From the NCBI RefSeq assembly GCF_002770725.1, contig NZ_NQVN01000005.1:1-64000 (forward strand): 64,000 nt of DNA, given 5' to 3'. The position numbers and the translations under genes were made by a program. This document shows, one piece after another, positions 24,129 to 33,756 of the stretch (the stretch's first letter is position 1; each line of letters opens with the position of its first letter). A model generated the notes under the pieces. That model was not told where the DNA came from and searched no databases. It saw only the letters and a list, made by a program, of their open reading frames with translations. Source of the stretch: Pleomorphomonas carboxyditropha (GTDB lineage: Bacteria > Pseudomonadota > Alphaproteobacteria > Rhizobiales > Pleomorphomonadaceae).

Positions 24129-25733
24129 TCAGAACCAACTGCCGATGCGGTCGAGAATGCTCTTGTCCCTGGCCGTCGGCGTCGGGTCGACGGCCGGCGC
24201 GGCGGCAAGCGATGGGCAGGGCGGCGTGCCGGCCGGTACCACCACGCCCGGCGCGGCGCAGGCGATCTGCGGTGCGGTCGGCTGGGCAACCGCGCCGGGC
24301 TGGCCCGTGACCGCCGGCGCCGGTTGACCGGGGAGCGGCGGAATGGGGGCGGCGGCCGTTATCGCAGGTACTGCTGTAGCAGCAGGTGCCGCTGCCACCG
24401 GCGCCCCCTGGGCCGGTATGGCCGGAACGAGGGCGGGCGTCGCCGGCGTCGGCAAGGCGGGCGCGGCGGCGGCCACCGGAATGATCGGCGCGGCGGCCGG
24501 TGCCTTGTCGCCGCCGGTCACGAAGGAGAACAGACGGGAAATGGCGCTGGCGCGCTCCTGCTCGACGGGCTCGGCCAACGCGACGGCGTGGATCTGCGGG
24601 CCGCGCGGATCGGCGATCGGAACCGGGGCGCCGGTCGGCGGCACGATCACCGGTCCTATGGTGATGCCGGCATCCGGGTTGGGCTCGGCGCCGAACAGCC
24701 GGGCGATGGTGCTCGGGTTGCGCTCGGCCTCGATGCGGGCCAGCTCGGCCTCGGCCTTGGCCTTTTCCGCGTCGGCCTTGCGCTTCTCGGCGGCCAGCGC
24801 CAACTGGATGCGCTTGTCCTCTTCCGCCTTTCGGTCGTTCTCGAGCTTGGCGAACATCACCTCGGCTTCGGCATAGTCGGCCTTGGCCCTGGTCTGAAGC
24901 GACGCGACGAGTTCCTTCGGCTGCCCGAGATCGACGGGACAGGCGGCGACCGTGTCGAGCGGCTCGGCCGGGTTGGCGTTGAAGACGTATTTGCGGCCGC
25001 AGACGTCGACCTTCGGTTCCTGGTGGGTCATCTCGAAGGTGTCGTAGCCCTCCTTCAGCATCTTCCAGAAGGGCATGTTGGGATCGTTCCAGTGCTTGGC
25101 CATGTTCTTGCCGTCGAGGCGGAACGGGAAGGCCTGCAACTGGAAGGCCTTCTGGCCGCCGCGAAACGCTTCGCGGGCCAGCGCGTAGATCTCCTGGATC
25201 TGCGGGTCGGTCATGGCATAGCAGCCGCGCGACGAGCAGGAGCCGTGCACCATCAGCGCCGTGCCGGTGCGGCCGTTGGCGCGGTCGTAGGCGTTGGGAA
25301 AACCGGTGTTGAAGGCGAGATACCAGTCCGACTTGGGATTCATCAGGCCGGGCGTGATGGGGTAGAAGCCCTCCGGCGCCTGCCGGTCGCCTTCCTTGAC
25401 CTTGGGGCCGAGATTGCCGGACCAGCGGCAGATGTCATAGCTCTTGAGCAGCGCGTAGCGGCCGCTCGCGTTCATTTTCCAGACCTCGAACTTGTTCTCT
25501 TCCTTGAAGATGCGCATCAGCACCGGCGAGGAGAGCTTCATGTTGAGCTTCTTCATCGCCTCGAGCGTCTTCGGCGACACCGGGCGCTGGTCCTTGGGGC
25601 CGTAGCCATAACCGATCTCGTCGGCCTGGCAGGCGGCGAGCAGCGCGGCGACGCCAAGGGCGCCGGCAAGCCGCGCGAGGCGGCCGGCGGTCGAAATGCC
25701 TCGGGAGGGCTGGGTCGGGCGGAACGAGGTCAT
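24129..25733 (-). CDS. L,D-transpeptidase (YafK-type) lipoprotein with long Pro/Ala tail
   Basis: Predicted 534-residue envelope protein. A lipobox (ALLAAC, C35) predicts a lipoprotein. The L,D-transpeptidase catalytic domain (about residues 60-250) shows the motif HGSCSSRGCY with H163 and nucleophile C171, so it would cut or form links at the meso-DAP of peptidoglycan or its attached proteins. Residues about 275-330 form a charged helical stretch (AEEDKRIQLALAAEKRKADAE). The last 200 residues are Pro/Ala-rich and of low complexity. The start at 25733 follows CGGAGAGC; an ATG six codons earlier is possible. Much longer than typical YafK proteins, which end after the catalytic region. Confidence 0.88.
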   Translation of the reverse strand: MTSFRPTQPSRGISTAGRLARLAGALGVAALLAACQADEIGYGYGPKDQRPVSPKTLEAMKKLNMKLSSPVLMRIFKEENKFEVWKMNASGRYALLKSYDICRWSGNLGPKVKEGDRQAPEGFYPITPGLMNPKSDWYLAFNTGFPNAYDRANGRTGTALMVHGSCSSRGCYAMTDPQIQEIYALAREAFRGGQKAFQLQAFPFRLDGKNMAKHWNDPNMPFWKMLKEGYDTFEMTHQEPKVDVCGRKYVFNANPAEPLDTVAACPVDLGQPKELVASLQTRAKADYAEAEVMFAKLENDRKAEEDKRIQLALAAEKRKADAEKAKAEAELARIEAERNPSTIARLFGAEPNPDAGITIGPVIVPPTGAPVPIADPRGPQIHAVALAEPVEQERASAISRLFSFVTGGDKAPAAAPIIPVAAAAPALPTPATPALVPAIPAQGAPVAAAPAATAVPAITAAAPIPPLPGQPAPAVTGQPGAVAQPTAPQIACAAPGVVVPAGTPPCPSLAAAPAVDPTPTARDKSILDRIGSWF

Positions 25734-25908
25734 GCTCTCCGTTTCACTCATAGGCGCCGTGGTGGCATCCAGCGTATCGGGCTGACCGGCCGCCCCCCGG
25801 CGCCGGACAACATATCATGAAGCAATCCTCGGCGGCGATGGTTACCGAAAGGTTACCGCCCGATGGATCGAGCTGGCAAGCCGGCGCATCCGTCGGTCAA
25901 GGCCGCCC

Positions 25909-26008
25909 AGAGCATCTCCGCGGTCCATGGAAACGCGGGAACGCTCTATCTTTTTGAATCAACGTATTTTCTTCACGCGAACCGGCATCCACTTCGCTCG
26001 GAAATGCT
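25909..26008. repeat. dispersed intergenic repeat, diverged copy
   Basis: This 100-base element aligns with 55218-55316 (shared blocks ATGGAAAC, GCTCTATCTT, GCGAACCGG and ACTTCGCTCG). The first hairpin is partly kept (AGAGC/GCTCT and CCGCG/CGCGG); the second is degenerate. It occupies the 353-base gap between accA and the L,D-transpeptidase gene, in which nothing else was recognised. Confidence 0.65.
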
Positions 26009-26086
26009 CCGGGATCTCCCATTTCCATCGGAAACATGAGAAATTCATGGCAAGGCGGCGAAAAAACGCGATGTCGATGCTCGATG

Positions 26087-27046
26087 TCAGACCTTGAGGT
26101 CGCGGCCGATCGCCAGGAACTTGCGGCGGCGATCGGCGCGGATATCGTCGCGGCTCTTGCCGTCGAAGGTGGCGAACGCCGCCTCGACGACGCCGCCGAC
26201 CGCCTCGATCACCTGATCGGGCGCCCGGTGGGCGCCGCCGACCGGCTCGTCGATGACGCCGTCGATGATGCCGTAGCGGGAGAGATCCTGGGCGGTGATG
26301 CGCATGTTCATGGCGGCGTCCTGCGCCTTGGCCGAGTCCTTCCACAGGATGGAGGCGGCGCCTTCGGGCGAGATCACCGAGTAGATGGAATGCTCCAGCA
26401 TGAAGACGCGGTTGGCGGTGGCGATGGCGATGGCGCCGCCGGAACCGCCCTCGCCGATCACCACCGAGACGATGGGCACGCCGAGCCGCAGGCAGGCCTG
26501 CGTCGAACGGGCGATGGCCTCGGCCTGGCCGCGCTCCTCGGCGCCGATGCCGGGATAGGCGCCCGCCGTGTCGACCAGCGAGATGAGCGGCAGGTCGAAG
26601 CGGTCGGCCAGCTCCATGATGCGGATGGCCTTGCGGTAGCCTTCCGGGCGAGCCATGCCGAAGTTGTGGCGGATGCGCGTCTGGGTGTCGTGGCCCTTTT
26701 CCTGGCCGATCACCGCCACCGGCCGGCCGCGAAAGCTGCCGAGGCCGGCGATGATGGCCGCGTCCTCGCCGAAGTTGCGGTCGCCGGCGAGCGGCGTCCA
26801 GTCCGAAATCAGCCGGTCGATATAGTGTACGGCGTGCGGCCGGTCCGGGTGGCGGGCGACTTGCGCCTTCTGCCAGGGTGTCAGGCGAGTGTAGATGTCG
26901 GCAAGCGCCTGGGCAGCGCTCATCTCGAGCTTGGCGATGTCATCGTCGATTGAAAGAGCGTTGCCGCTATCCGCCAGGGCTTTCAGTTCCTGGACCTTGC
27001 CTTCAAGGTCGGCAATGGGTTTCTCAAAGTCGAGATAGCTTCTCAT
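26087..27046 (-). CDS. accA: acetyl-CoA carboxylase carboxyltransferase subunit alpha
   Basis: Predicted 319-residue cytoplasmic subunit that, with AccD, moves the carboxyl group from biotin to acetyl-CoA for fatty-acid synthesis. It starts [21 protein letters not shown], the usual N-terminus. The crotonase-like core carries [11 protein letters not shown] and [20 protein letters not shown] (about 185-225). Start 27046 was chosen over 27094 from the conserved N-terminus. A minus-strand TTGACA (27141-27146) in the 159-base gap may be its -35 element, though no good -10 follows. Confidence 0.96.
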   Translation of the reverse strand: MRSYLDFEKPIADLEGKVQELKALADSGNALSIDDDIAKLEMSAAQALADIYTRLTPWQKAQVARHPDRPHAVHYIDRLISDWTPLAGDRNFGEDAAIIAGLGSFRGRPVAVIGQEKGHDTQTRIRHNFGMARPEGYRKAIRIMELADRFDLPLISLVDTAGAYPGIGAEERGQAEAIARSTQACLRLGVPIVSVVIGEGGSGGAIAIATANRVFMLEHSIYSVISPEGAASILWKDSAKAQDAAMNMRITAQDLSRYGIIDGVIDEPVGGAHRAPDQVIEAVGGVVEAAFATFDGKSRDDIRADRRRKFLAIGRDLKV

Positions 27047-27205
27047 CCGGCTCTCTTCTGGTACCCCGGCCGCCGTCTTGTCCCGCGAGGACAACCGAGG
27101 GTGCGGCAGCCGCGCACACTTGGCTTCCGAACCACCGCCTTGTCAACGCCAATTGCCGCAAATGCCGGCAATTCTGTGGTGATCTCCGTGCCAATACCAA
27201 GCCGG

Positions 27206-28141
27206 TTATCGTTCGGACAGGGGATGATGGTCGGCGACCAGGGCGGCGAGACGGTGCTCGAGGACGTGCGTATAGATCTCGGTGGTGCCGATGTCGGCAT
27301 GGCCGAGCAGCTCCTGGACGACGCGGAGATCGGCGCCATTTTGCAGCAGATGGCTGGCAAAGGCGTGGCGCAGCACGTGCGGCGATACCTTGTCGGGCGA
27401 TATCCCCAGCCGGGCGGCGGCGTCCTTCAGCTCGCGGGCGAAGCTCTGGCGGGTGACGTGGCCGGTCTCGGAATTGGCCGGGAACAGGAAGGGACTGCCG
27501 GCGTGACGGCCGCTCGCTTTCAGGCGCTGGCGATAGGCGAGGACGGCGGCGCGGGCCGTGTTGCCGATCGGCACCAGCCGGTCCTTGGCGCCCTTGCCGC
27601 GCACGGTGATGGCCGCCGTGCCCTCGCGGATGGCGCCGGCCGGCAGCGAGACGAGCTCCGAGACGCGCAGGCCGGAGGCATAAAGCGTTTCCAGCATGGC
27701 CGAGAAACGGGCGCGGCGCAGCGCCTCGGCCTGGTCCTCGACGGGTTCGGCGGCGGCAAGCGCCACGGCGTCCATCAGCCGCCCCACCTCGTCGACGCTG
27801 AGCACCTTCGGCAGCGGCCGGCGGGTGCGCGGACGATCGACCCGGGCGGTGGGGTCGTCGGCCCGGCGGCCCTCGGTATAAAGGAACTTGTGCAACTGAC
27901 GGACGGCGGACAGCCGGCGCGCCTGGGTAGCGGCGGCATAGCCCTCGGCGGCGAGCCCGGCGATGAACGCCTCGACGTCGGTCGTCCCGGCGTCGAGCAG
28001 GCCGCGGCCGCGGCCGGCGAGGAAGCCGGCATAAAGGTCGAGGTCGGCACGGTAGGCGGCAAGCGTGTTGTCGGAGGCGGCATCCTCGATGCTGGCCGCC
28101 TCGAGATAGGTCTCGATCAGCGTGGCGTCGCCGACGCTCAT
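27206..28141 (-). CDS. xerD: tyrosine recombinase XerD
   Basis: Predicted 311-residue site-specific recombinase that resolves chromosome dimers at dif with XerC. The SAM-like N-terminal domain covers about residues 5-90. Catalytic residues are R159 (SGLRVSEL), K183 (RGKGAKDR), H255 and R258 (HVLRHAF), H281 (LLGHADIGTTEIYTH) and the nucleophile Y290. The chromosomal neighbourhood (accA, aroK) is typical of the housekeeping enzyme, not a phage or island integrase. The start overlaps the preceding small gene by four bases (ATGA). Confidence 0.95.
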   Translation of the reverse strand: MSVGDATLIETYLEAASIEDAASDNTLAAYRADLDLYAGFLAGRGRGLLDAGTTDVEAFIAGLAAEGYAAATQARRLSAVRQLHKFLYTEGRRADDPTARVDRPRTRRPLPKVLSVDEVGRLMDAVALAAAEPVEDQAEALRRARFSAMLETLYASGLRVSELVSLPAGAIREGTAAITVRGKGAKDRLVPIGNTARAAVLAYRQRLKASGRHAGSPFLFPANSETGHVTRQSFARELKDAAARLGISPDKVSPHVLRHAFASHLLQNGADLRVVQELLGHADIGTTEIYTHVLEHRLAALVADHHPLSER

Positions 28142-28371
28142 GGCGCTTTGCCCGGCAGGCTGGCGGGAGTAGCATCGGCCGCGGCGGGATCGGTGACGGC
28201 CGGCGCCGGCGGCGGCGACAGCGGCCGGGCGCCCGCAAGCACCGACGGATCGATCGGCACGGTGTAGGTGCGTGGCTCCGGCGTCACCAGATAGGCCAGC
28301 GCCAGAACGGCGGCCGTGGCGGCGGCGGCCAGAACGAGGAGAAAGCCGAGGAAGCGGGTAATGGTCGGCAT
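28138..28371 (-). CDS. small single-pass membrane protein, unknown function
   Basis: Predicted 77-residue protein with one hydrophobic helix (about residues 5-28) followed by a Pro/Ala-rich, probably periplasmic, tail. It is coupled to xerD by an ATGA overlap and is divergent from aroK. No family was recognised; overlap with xerD on the correct strand is the main support for a real gene. Confidence 0.6.
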   Translation of the reverse strand: MPTITRFLGFLLVLAAAATAAVLALAYLVTPEPRTYTVPIDPSVLAGARPLSPPPAPAVTDPAAADATPASLPGKAP

Positions 28372-28444
28372 GGTTCCGCTCCGGGTGCGGTCCGGCAGGT
28401 CGCTCGGCAGCGCTAACGGCTTGACAGACGCGCCGCCCCAACCC

Positions 28445-29083
28445 ATGAGACTTCTCATGACCGACGTCAAGACCAGCCGCAGCCGCGACCCCGACGCCGC
28501 CCATCGGCGCGGTCGCGTTCATGCGCGCATCGTCGAGCTGCTCGGCGGCCGTTCGGTGGTGCTGGTGGGCATGATGGGGGCGGGCAAGACGTCGGTGGGC
28601 AAGCGCCTCGCCGGCCGTCTCGGGCTTACCTTCATCGATGCCGACACGGCGATCGAGGAAGCGGCCAAGAAGAGCGTGTCGGAGATTTTCTCCGAGCATG
28701 GCGAGGATTATTTCCGCCAGGGCGAGCGGCGGGTGATCGCCCGGTTGCTGCGCGAACCGCGCCAGATCATCGCCACCGGCGGCGGCGCCTTCATGAACGC
28801 CGAGACGCGGGCGGCGATCCGCGGCGCCGGCATATCGATCTGGCTCAGGGCCGACTGGGAGCTGCTTTTCGAGCGGGTGCGGCGGCGACCGACGCGGCCG
28901 CTCCTGCAGACGGCCGATCCCGAGGGGACGCTGAAGGCGCTCGTCGAGGCGCGCTATCCGGTCTATGCCGAGGCGGACCTCATCGTCCAGTCGGTCGACG
29001 TGCCGCACGAGGCGATGGTCGATGCGGTGGTGTCGGCCCTGGAGGCATGGCTCGTCGAGGACGCTGTAAAAAGAGCGCCGTGA
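28445..29083 (+). CDS. aroK: shikimate kinase
   Basis: Predicted 212-residue cytoplasmic enzyme that phosphorylates shikimate at O3 with ATP in the shikimate pathway. Walker A is GMMGAGKTS (about 42-50). Shikimate-binding residues are in FIDADTAIEE and ATGGGAF, and the lid segment is RRRPTRPLLQ. The start is ambiguous between 28445 and 28457, neither having a strong ribosome site. It heads an aroK-aroB-CorC-like run. Confidence 0.94.
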   Translation: MRLLMTDVKTSRSRDPDAAHRRGRVHARIVELLGGRSVVLVGMMGAGKTSVGKRLAGRLGLTFIDADTAIEEAAKKSVSEIFSEHGEDYFRQGERRVIARLLREPRQIIATGGGAFMNAETRAAIRGAGISIWLRADWELLFERVRRRPTRPLLQTADPEGTLKALVEARYPVYAEADLIVQSVDVPHEAMVDAVVSALEAWLVEDAVKRAP

Positions 29084-29118
29084 CGGCGCAAGAGGACGGG
29101 GAACGGGCGGGGATTGAA

Positions 29119-30258
29119 ATGACGGTTGAAGAGGAAAAGGACGGCATCGTCCGGGTACCGGTGTCGCTCGGCGAGCGCTCCTACGACATCCTGATCGGCG
29201 AGGGGCTTGCCACCGATGCCGGCCGGTGGTTCCGGGCCGTGCTGCCGAAGGCGCGAGCCTGCATCATCACCGATTCCAACGTGTCCAGCCGGCATCTCGT
29301 CGGCTTCGAGAAGTCGCTGCGGCGGGCCGGCGTCACGGCCAGCGCCGTGGTCATCCCGGCCGGCGAGGCGTCCAAATGCTTCGACGTGTTCGAGCAGGTG
29401 GTCGACCAGGTGGTCGGCGGCCGCTACGAGCGCGGCGACGCGGTGGTGGCGCTGGGCGGCGGCGTGGTCGGCGATCTCGCCGGCTTCGTGGCGGGGGTCG
29501 TGCGGCGCGGCATGCGCTTCGTGCAGGTGCCGACGACGCTTCTTTCGCAAGTGGATTCGTCGGTCGGCGGCAAGACCGGCATCAACAGCCGCCACGGCAA
29601 GAACCTCGTCGGCGTGTTCCACCAGCCCGATCTGGTGCTGGCCGACACCAAGGTGCTCGATACGCTGCCCGAGCGCGAGTTCCGCGCCGGCTATGCCGAG
29701 GTGGTCAAATACGGCCTGATCGACAACGCCGATTTCTTCGCCTCGCTGGAGCGGAACTGGCGCGAGGTGTTTGCCGGCGGGCCGGCGCGCGCCGAGGCGA
29801 TCGCCGTGTCCTGCCGTTCCAAGGCGGCCATCGTCGCCCGCGACGAGCGCGAGACCGGCGACCGGGCGCTGCTCAACCTCGGCCATACCTTCGGCCACGC
29901 CATCGAGACGGCGGCCGGCTACAACGGCGCCGTGGTGCACGGCGAGGCGGTGTCGCTCGGCATGGTGCTCGCCCACGACTTTTCGGCGCGCCTCAACCAG
30001 ATGTCGCCGGATGACGCCGGCCGCGTTCGCGCCCATCTCGCCGAGGTCGGCCTGCCGACGCGGCTCTCGGAGATTCCCGGCGGGCCGCCGTCCGTCGCTG
30101 CCTTCATGGAGCTGATCGGCCAGGACAAGAAGGTGCAGAACGGCGCGCTGACCTTCATCCTGAGCCGCGGCATCGGCGACGCCTTCATCGCCAAGGACGT
30201 GCCGGCCGAGGCGGTGCGCGCCTTCCTCACCGACAAGCTCAGCGAGGGACAGGCCTGA
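29119..30258 (+). CDS. aroB: 3-dehydroquinate synthase
   Basis: Predicted 379-residue NAD- and metal-dependent enzyme converting DAHP to 3-dehydroquinate. NAD-binding GGGVVGDLAGFVAG lies near residue 118 and VPTTLLSQVDSSVGGKTGIN near 140; zinc ligands are in YAEVVKYG, NLGHTFGHAIE and VHGEAVSLGM. The ATG at 29119 (after GGGCGGGGATTGAA) gives a typical length. A GTG at 29080 overlapping the aroK stop as GTGA is the alternative and would also be plausible for coupled translation. Confidence 0.95.
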   Translation: MTVEEEKDGIVRVPVSLGERSYDILIGEGLATDAGRWFRAVLPKARACIITDSNVSSRHLVGFEKSLRRAGVTASAVVIPAGEASKCFDVFEQVVDQVVGGRYERGDAVVALGGGVVGDLAGFVAGVVRRGMRFVQVPTTLLSQVDSSVGGKTGINSRHGKNLVGVFHQPDLVLADTKVLDTLPEREFRAGYAEVVKYGLIDNADFFASLERNWREVFAGGPARAEAIAVSCRSKAAIVARDERETGDRALLNLGHTFGHAIETAAGYNGAVVHGEAVSLGMVLAHDFSARLNQMSPDDAGRVRAHLAEVGLPTRLSEIPGGPPSVAAFMELIGQDKKVQNGALTFILSRGIGDAFIAKDVPAEAVRAFLTDKLSEGQA

Positions 30259-31553
30259 TGGACGACAGGGGCGGGGCGCTCGTCGATCTGCTCGTCGCCG
30301 GCGTGCCTGTCGCCCTGTTCGTCGTCATCACCGTCATCCTGTCGGCGGCCGGCTCGGCGCTTCTCGCCTCCAACCGCACCAAGCTGCACCACATGGAGCG
30401 GCTCGGCGACCGCCGCATCAAGCGGCTCGTCGAGCTGACCGCCGAGCGGGCGCGGGCGGTGTCGGCCATCCGCCTGGCGCGGCAGGTGTCGACGGTGGCG
30501 CTGACCATTTTCGCGACGCGAGCCGTGCTGTCCTACGAGACCGATCCGATGCGCCTCGCCGTCTGGGCGGTCGGCGGCATCCTGCTCGCCATTCTGCTCG
30601 ACGCCGTGCCGCGCGTCATGGTGTCGCTGAGGCCGGAGCGCTCGGCCTTGATGCTTCTGCCGGCCATCGAGGCGTCGTCCCGCCTGCTGGAACCGCTGAT
30701 CGGCGGCATCGAAAAAGCGGTGATCGCGCCGCTGCGGCTGGCCAGCAAGACGCCGCGCGAGGCGGCCTGGACGGCCCATGAGGAGATTCGCGAGGCGGTC
30801 GACCTCCTGCATCGCGAGGGCGGCGTGGTCAAGGCCGACCGCGACATGGTCGGCGGCGTGCTCGACCTCAGCGAGCTGCCGCTGTCGGACATCATGGTGC
30901 ACCGCACCAAGATGCGCACGTTCGACATCGACATGCCGGTCGGCGATCTCCTGAAGGCGCTGATCGCCAGCCCGTTCACGCGCCATCCGCTGTGGCGCGA
31001 CGAGCCGGACAACATCGTCGGCGTGCTGCATTCCAAGGAACTCATGCGCGCCGTCGACCGGGCCGGCGGCGACCCGGCCAAGGTCTGCGTCGAGACGCTG
31101 ATGACACCGCCCTGGTTCGTGCCGGACACGACGCTGGCCGCCGACCAGCTCAAGGCGTTCCTGAAGCGCAAGATCCACCTGGCGTTGGTGGTCGACGAAT
31201 ATGGCGAGGTGCAGGGCCTCGTCACGCTGGAGGACATCCTCGAGGAAATCGTCGGCGACATCGCCGACGAGCAGGACGTGGTGGTGCAGGGCGTCCGCCC
31301 CTATCCCGACGGTTCGGCCTCGGTGGACGGAGCGGTGCCCATCCGCGATCTCAATCGCGTGATGGACTGGCGCCTGCCGGACGACGAGGCGACCACCATC
31401 GCCGGCCTGGTCATTCACGAGGCGCGGATGATTCCCGACCCCGGCCAGTCCTTCACCTTCCACGGCTTCCGCTTCCGCGTGCTGCGGCGGCAGAGGAACC
31501 GCATCACGGCGCTGAAGGTGGGGCCGGTCGACGGCGTCTTCCGGTCCGACTGA
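30258..31553 (+). CDS. CNNM/CorC (HlyC-type) membrane protein with CBS domains
   Basis: Predicted 431-residue inner-membrane protein. A DUF21-type membrane domain with three or four hydrophobic segments (about 1-140) is followed by paired CBS domains (about 190-330, with LSDIMVHRTKMRTF and LALVVDEYGEVQGLVTLEDILEEIVGDI) and a C-terminal CorC_HlyC domain. Relatives are linked to Mg or Co efflux, while the name hemolysin is historical. Its start overlaps the aroB stop by one base (TGATG). Confidence 0.9.
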   Translation: MDDRGGALVDLLVAGVPVALFVVITVILSAAGSALLASNRTKLHHMERLGDRRIKRLVELTAERARAVSAIRLARQVSTVALTIFATRAVLSYETDPMRLAVWAVGGILLAILLDAVPRVMVSLRPERSALMLLPAIEASSRLLEPLIGGIEKAVIAPLRLASKTPREAAWTAHEEIREAVDLLHREGGVVKADRDMVGGVLDLSELPLSDIMVHRTKMRTFDIDMPVGDLLKALIASPFTRHPLWRDEPDNIVGVLHSKELMRAVDRAGGDPAKVCVETLMTPPWFVPDTTLAADQLKAFLKRKIHLALVVDEYGEVQGLVTLEDILEEIVGDIADEQDVVVQGVRPYPDGSASVDGAVPIRDLNRVMDWRLPDDEATTIAGLVIHEARMIPDPGQSFTFHGFRFRVLRRQRNRITALKVGPVDGVFRSD

Positions 31554-31666
31554 ACGGTGCCATGCCGGCACAGCTCCGCACCGATGCGATCGCGCAGCCC
31601 TGATCCGCCTCCACCGCATGGGCGTGCCGGGACGGAAAGCCCTGCCGTTCCGGCAACCGCCCGGAA

Positions 31667-31957
31667 TCACTCCCCCGGCGCGCGGGCGGTGACGGAGAGG
31701 GCATGCAGGCCGCCGTCGAACTCGGCTTTCAGGGCGTCCATGACGAGGCGCTGGCGGGCAACGCGGCTCTTGCCCTCGAAGGCCGCAGATACCACTTCTA
31801 CGGCGAAATGGGTCTCGCCGCCCTCGCGCCAGCCGCCATGTCCGCGGTGGCGCTCGCTGTCGTCGACCACGTTCAGGTAGGACGGCGACAGCTCGGCGAG
31901 GAGCGCCGCCTCGATGCGGCTCTTGCGGGCGGGAACGGGCGGGGTCATCGAAGCCAT
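31667..31957 (-). CDS. bolA: BolA family protein
   Basis: Predicted 96-residue cytoplasmic protein with the BolA/IbaG fold (core RHRGHGGWREGGETHFAVEVVSAAFEGKSRVARQRLV, about 40-76). BolA proteins pair with monothiol glutaredoxins in iron-sulfur handling or act as stress-related DNA binders. The ATG follows GAGGAGGCCTG. It is divergent from the J-domain gene, an arrangement also followed here by cobS and cobT. Confidence 0.93.
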   Translation of the reverse strand: MASMTPPVPARKSRIEAALLAELSPSYLNVVDDSERHRGHGGWREGGETHFAVEVVSAAFEGKSRVARQRLVMDALKAEFDGGLHALSVTARAPGE

Positions 31958-32068
31958 CAGGCCTCCTCGGCGATTGGCACATGCGAAGCAATCCGGTATC
32001 TGGCGACCACGGATGCCGATTGTCAACGCCTTGCCGACGCGCTTTCCAGTGCCCATAATCGGCAGACC

Positions 32069-32692
32069 ATGGACTCCTATTCCAAGCTCTTCGATAAAAT
32101 CCGGATCAAGCCGGACAAGGAAAGCGTCGCCCGCGACCAGTTCCCACCCTGCGAGTGGGAAGGCTGCGAGAGCGCGGGCGCTTATCGCGCGCCGAAGGGC
32201 CGCGGCCGCGAGGGGCAGTATCACCACTACTGCCTCGAGCACGTGCAGCTCTACAACAAGTCCTACAACTACTTCTCGGGCATGGGTGACGACGATGTCA
32301 TCGCCTTCCAGAAGGACGCCATCACCGGCCATCGCCCGACCTGGACGGTATCGGTCAACCGCTGGGGGCAGACCGATCCCAACGCCGGCCATCGCAGCCG
32401 GCCGGCCGAGCCGACCTACAACGATCCCTTCGGCGTCTTCCACGGCTCGCGGGCCGGCGGCATGCGGTCCGAGCCGGAGGAGCCGCGCCGGCACGTGTCG
32501 CCGATGACGCAGCGCGCCTTCGAAACGTTGCATCTCGAGGTCGGCGTCTCCAAGGAAGAGATCAAGGCGCAATACAAGGTCATGGTCAAACGCCACCACC
32601 CGGATGCCAACGGCGGCGACCGGTCCTCAGAGGAACGGTTGCGGGAGATCATCCAAGCCTATAATTACCTGAAGACCGCCGGTTTTTGTTGA
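32069..32692 (+). CDS. J-domain (DnaJ-like) protein with C-terminal J domain
   Basis: Predicted 207-residue cytoplasmic co-chaperone-like protein. The J domain is C-terminal (about 150-205) with the HPD motif at 177-179 (KRHHPDANGGD) that stimulates DnaK. The N-terminal 70 residues hold conserved-looking C28, C33, C55 and several histidines (QYHHYCLEH) that might bind metal. There is no G/F region or DnaJ zinc-finger repeats. The gene lies 66 bases upstream of cobS; its client is not known. Confidence 0.85.
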   Translation: MDSYSKLFDKIRIKPDKESVARDQFPPCEWEGCESAGAYRAPKGRGREGQYHHYCLEHVQLYNKSYNYFSGMGDDDVIAFQKDAITGHRPTWTVSVNRWGQTDPNAGHRSRPAEPTYNDPFGVFHGSRAGGMRSEPEEPRRHVSPMTQRAFETLHLEVGVSKEEIKAQYKVMVKRHHPDANGGDRSSEERLREIIQAYNYLKTAGFC

Positions 32693-32758
32693 CCGGCTAC
32701 ATTTTCCCGATTCGACGGAGCGACTTCCTCCCTCCGCTTGGTCGCTCCAGGAGGTCTC

Positions 32759-33739
32759 ATGGCTCAGACGTATGACGCGCCGCTACCCGATATCCGGGTC
32801 TCGGTCCGCGAGGTGTTCGGTATCGACACCGACATCGAAGTGCCCGCCTATTCCCGGGCTGACGAACACGTTCCCGATCTCGATCCGGACTATCTGTTCG
32901 ACCGCGCCACCACTCTGGCGATCCTGGCCGGCTTCTCGCACAATCGCCGCGTCATGGTGTCGGGCTATCACGGCACCGGCAAGTCGACGCATATCGAGCA
33001 GGTGGCCGCCCGCCTCAACTGGCCGCTGGTGCGCGTCAACCTCGACAGCCACATCAGCCGCATCGACCTCATCGGCAAGGACGCCATCGTCCTCCGGGAC
33101 GGCAAGCAGGTCACCGAATTCCGCGACGGCATCCTGCCCTGGGCGCTGCAGAACAACGTGGCGCTGGTGTTCGACGAATACGACGCCGGCCGGCCGGACG
33201 TGATGTTCGTCATCCAGCGCGTGCTGGAAGTGGCCGGCAAGCTGACGCTGCTCGACCAGAACCGCGTCATTCGTCCGCATCCGGCCTTCCGCCTGTTCGC
33301 GACGGCCAACACCATCGGCCTCGGCGACACCTCCGGCCTCTATCACGGCACGCAGCAGATCAACCAGGGCCAGATGGACCGCTGGTCGATCGTCACCACG
33401 CTCAACTACCTGCCGCACGACCACGAGGTGAACATCATCGCCGCAAAGGCCAAGACGTTCACCGGACCGGAAGGCCACGACGCCATCTCCAAGATGGTGC
33501 GGGTGGCCGACATGACGCGCTCGGCTTTCATCAACGGCGATATCTCGACGGTGATGAGCCCGCGCACCGTGCTGACCTGGGCCGAGAACGCCGCGATCTT
33601 CGGCGATGTCGGTTTCGCCTTCCGCCTCACTTTCCTCAACAAGTGCGACGAGACCGAGCGGGTGCAGGTGGCCGAGTTCTACCAGCGCTGCTTCGGCAAG
33701 GAGCTGCCGGAGAGCGCCGCCAACATCCTGTTGAGCTGA
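32759..33739 (+). CDS. cobS: aerobic cobaltochelatase subunit CobS
   Basis: Predicted 326-residue AAA+ ATPase of the MoxR/ChlI type that, with CobT, drives CobN to insert cobalt into hydrogenobyrinate a,c-diamide in aerobic B12 synthesis. Walker A is [10 protein letters not shown] (about 67-76) and Walker [10 protein letters not shown] (about 137-145). The sensor region [13 protein letters not shown] is near residue 178. The CCAGGAGGTCTC ribosome site fixes the start at 32759. cobT follows after 17 bases. CobN is not in the window. Confidence 0.95.
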   Translation: MAQTYDAPLPDIRVSVREVFGIDTDIEVPAYSRADEHVPDLDPDYLFDRATTLAILAGFSHNRRVMVSGYHGTGKSTHIEQVAARLNWPLVRVNLDSHISRIDLIGKDAIVLRDGKQVTEFRDGILPWALQNNVALVFDEYDAGRPDVMFVIQRVLEVAGKLTLLDQNRVIRPHPAFRLFATANTIGLGDTSGLYHGTQQINQGQMDRWSIVTTLNYLPHDHEVNIIAAKAKTFTGPEGHDAISKMVRVADMTRSAFINGDISTVMSPRTVLTWAENAAIFGDVGFAFRLTFLNKCDETERVQVAEFYQRCFGKELPESAANILLS

Positions 33740-33756
33740 TCCGGGAAGATTGCGAG

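Noticed and set aside
27206-28141. Possible genomic island, given a tyrosine recombinase and two tRNAs in the window
   Set aside because: The recombinase has the context and length of housekeeping XerD, lies far from both tRNAs, and no 3' tRNA repeat, excisionase or foreign cargo was seen.
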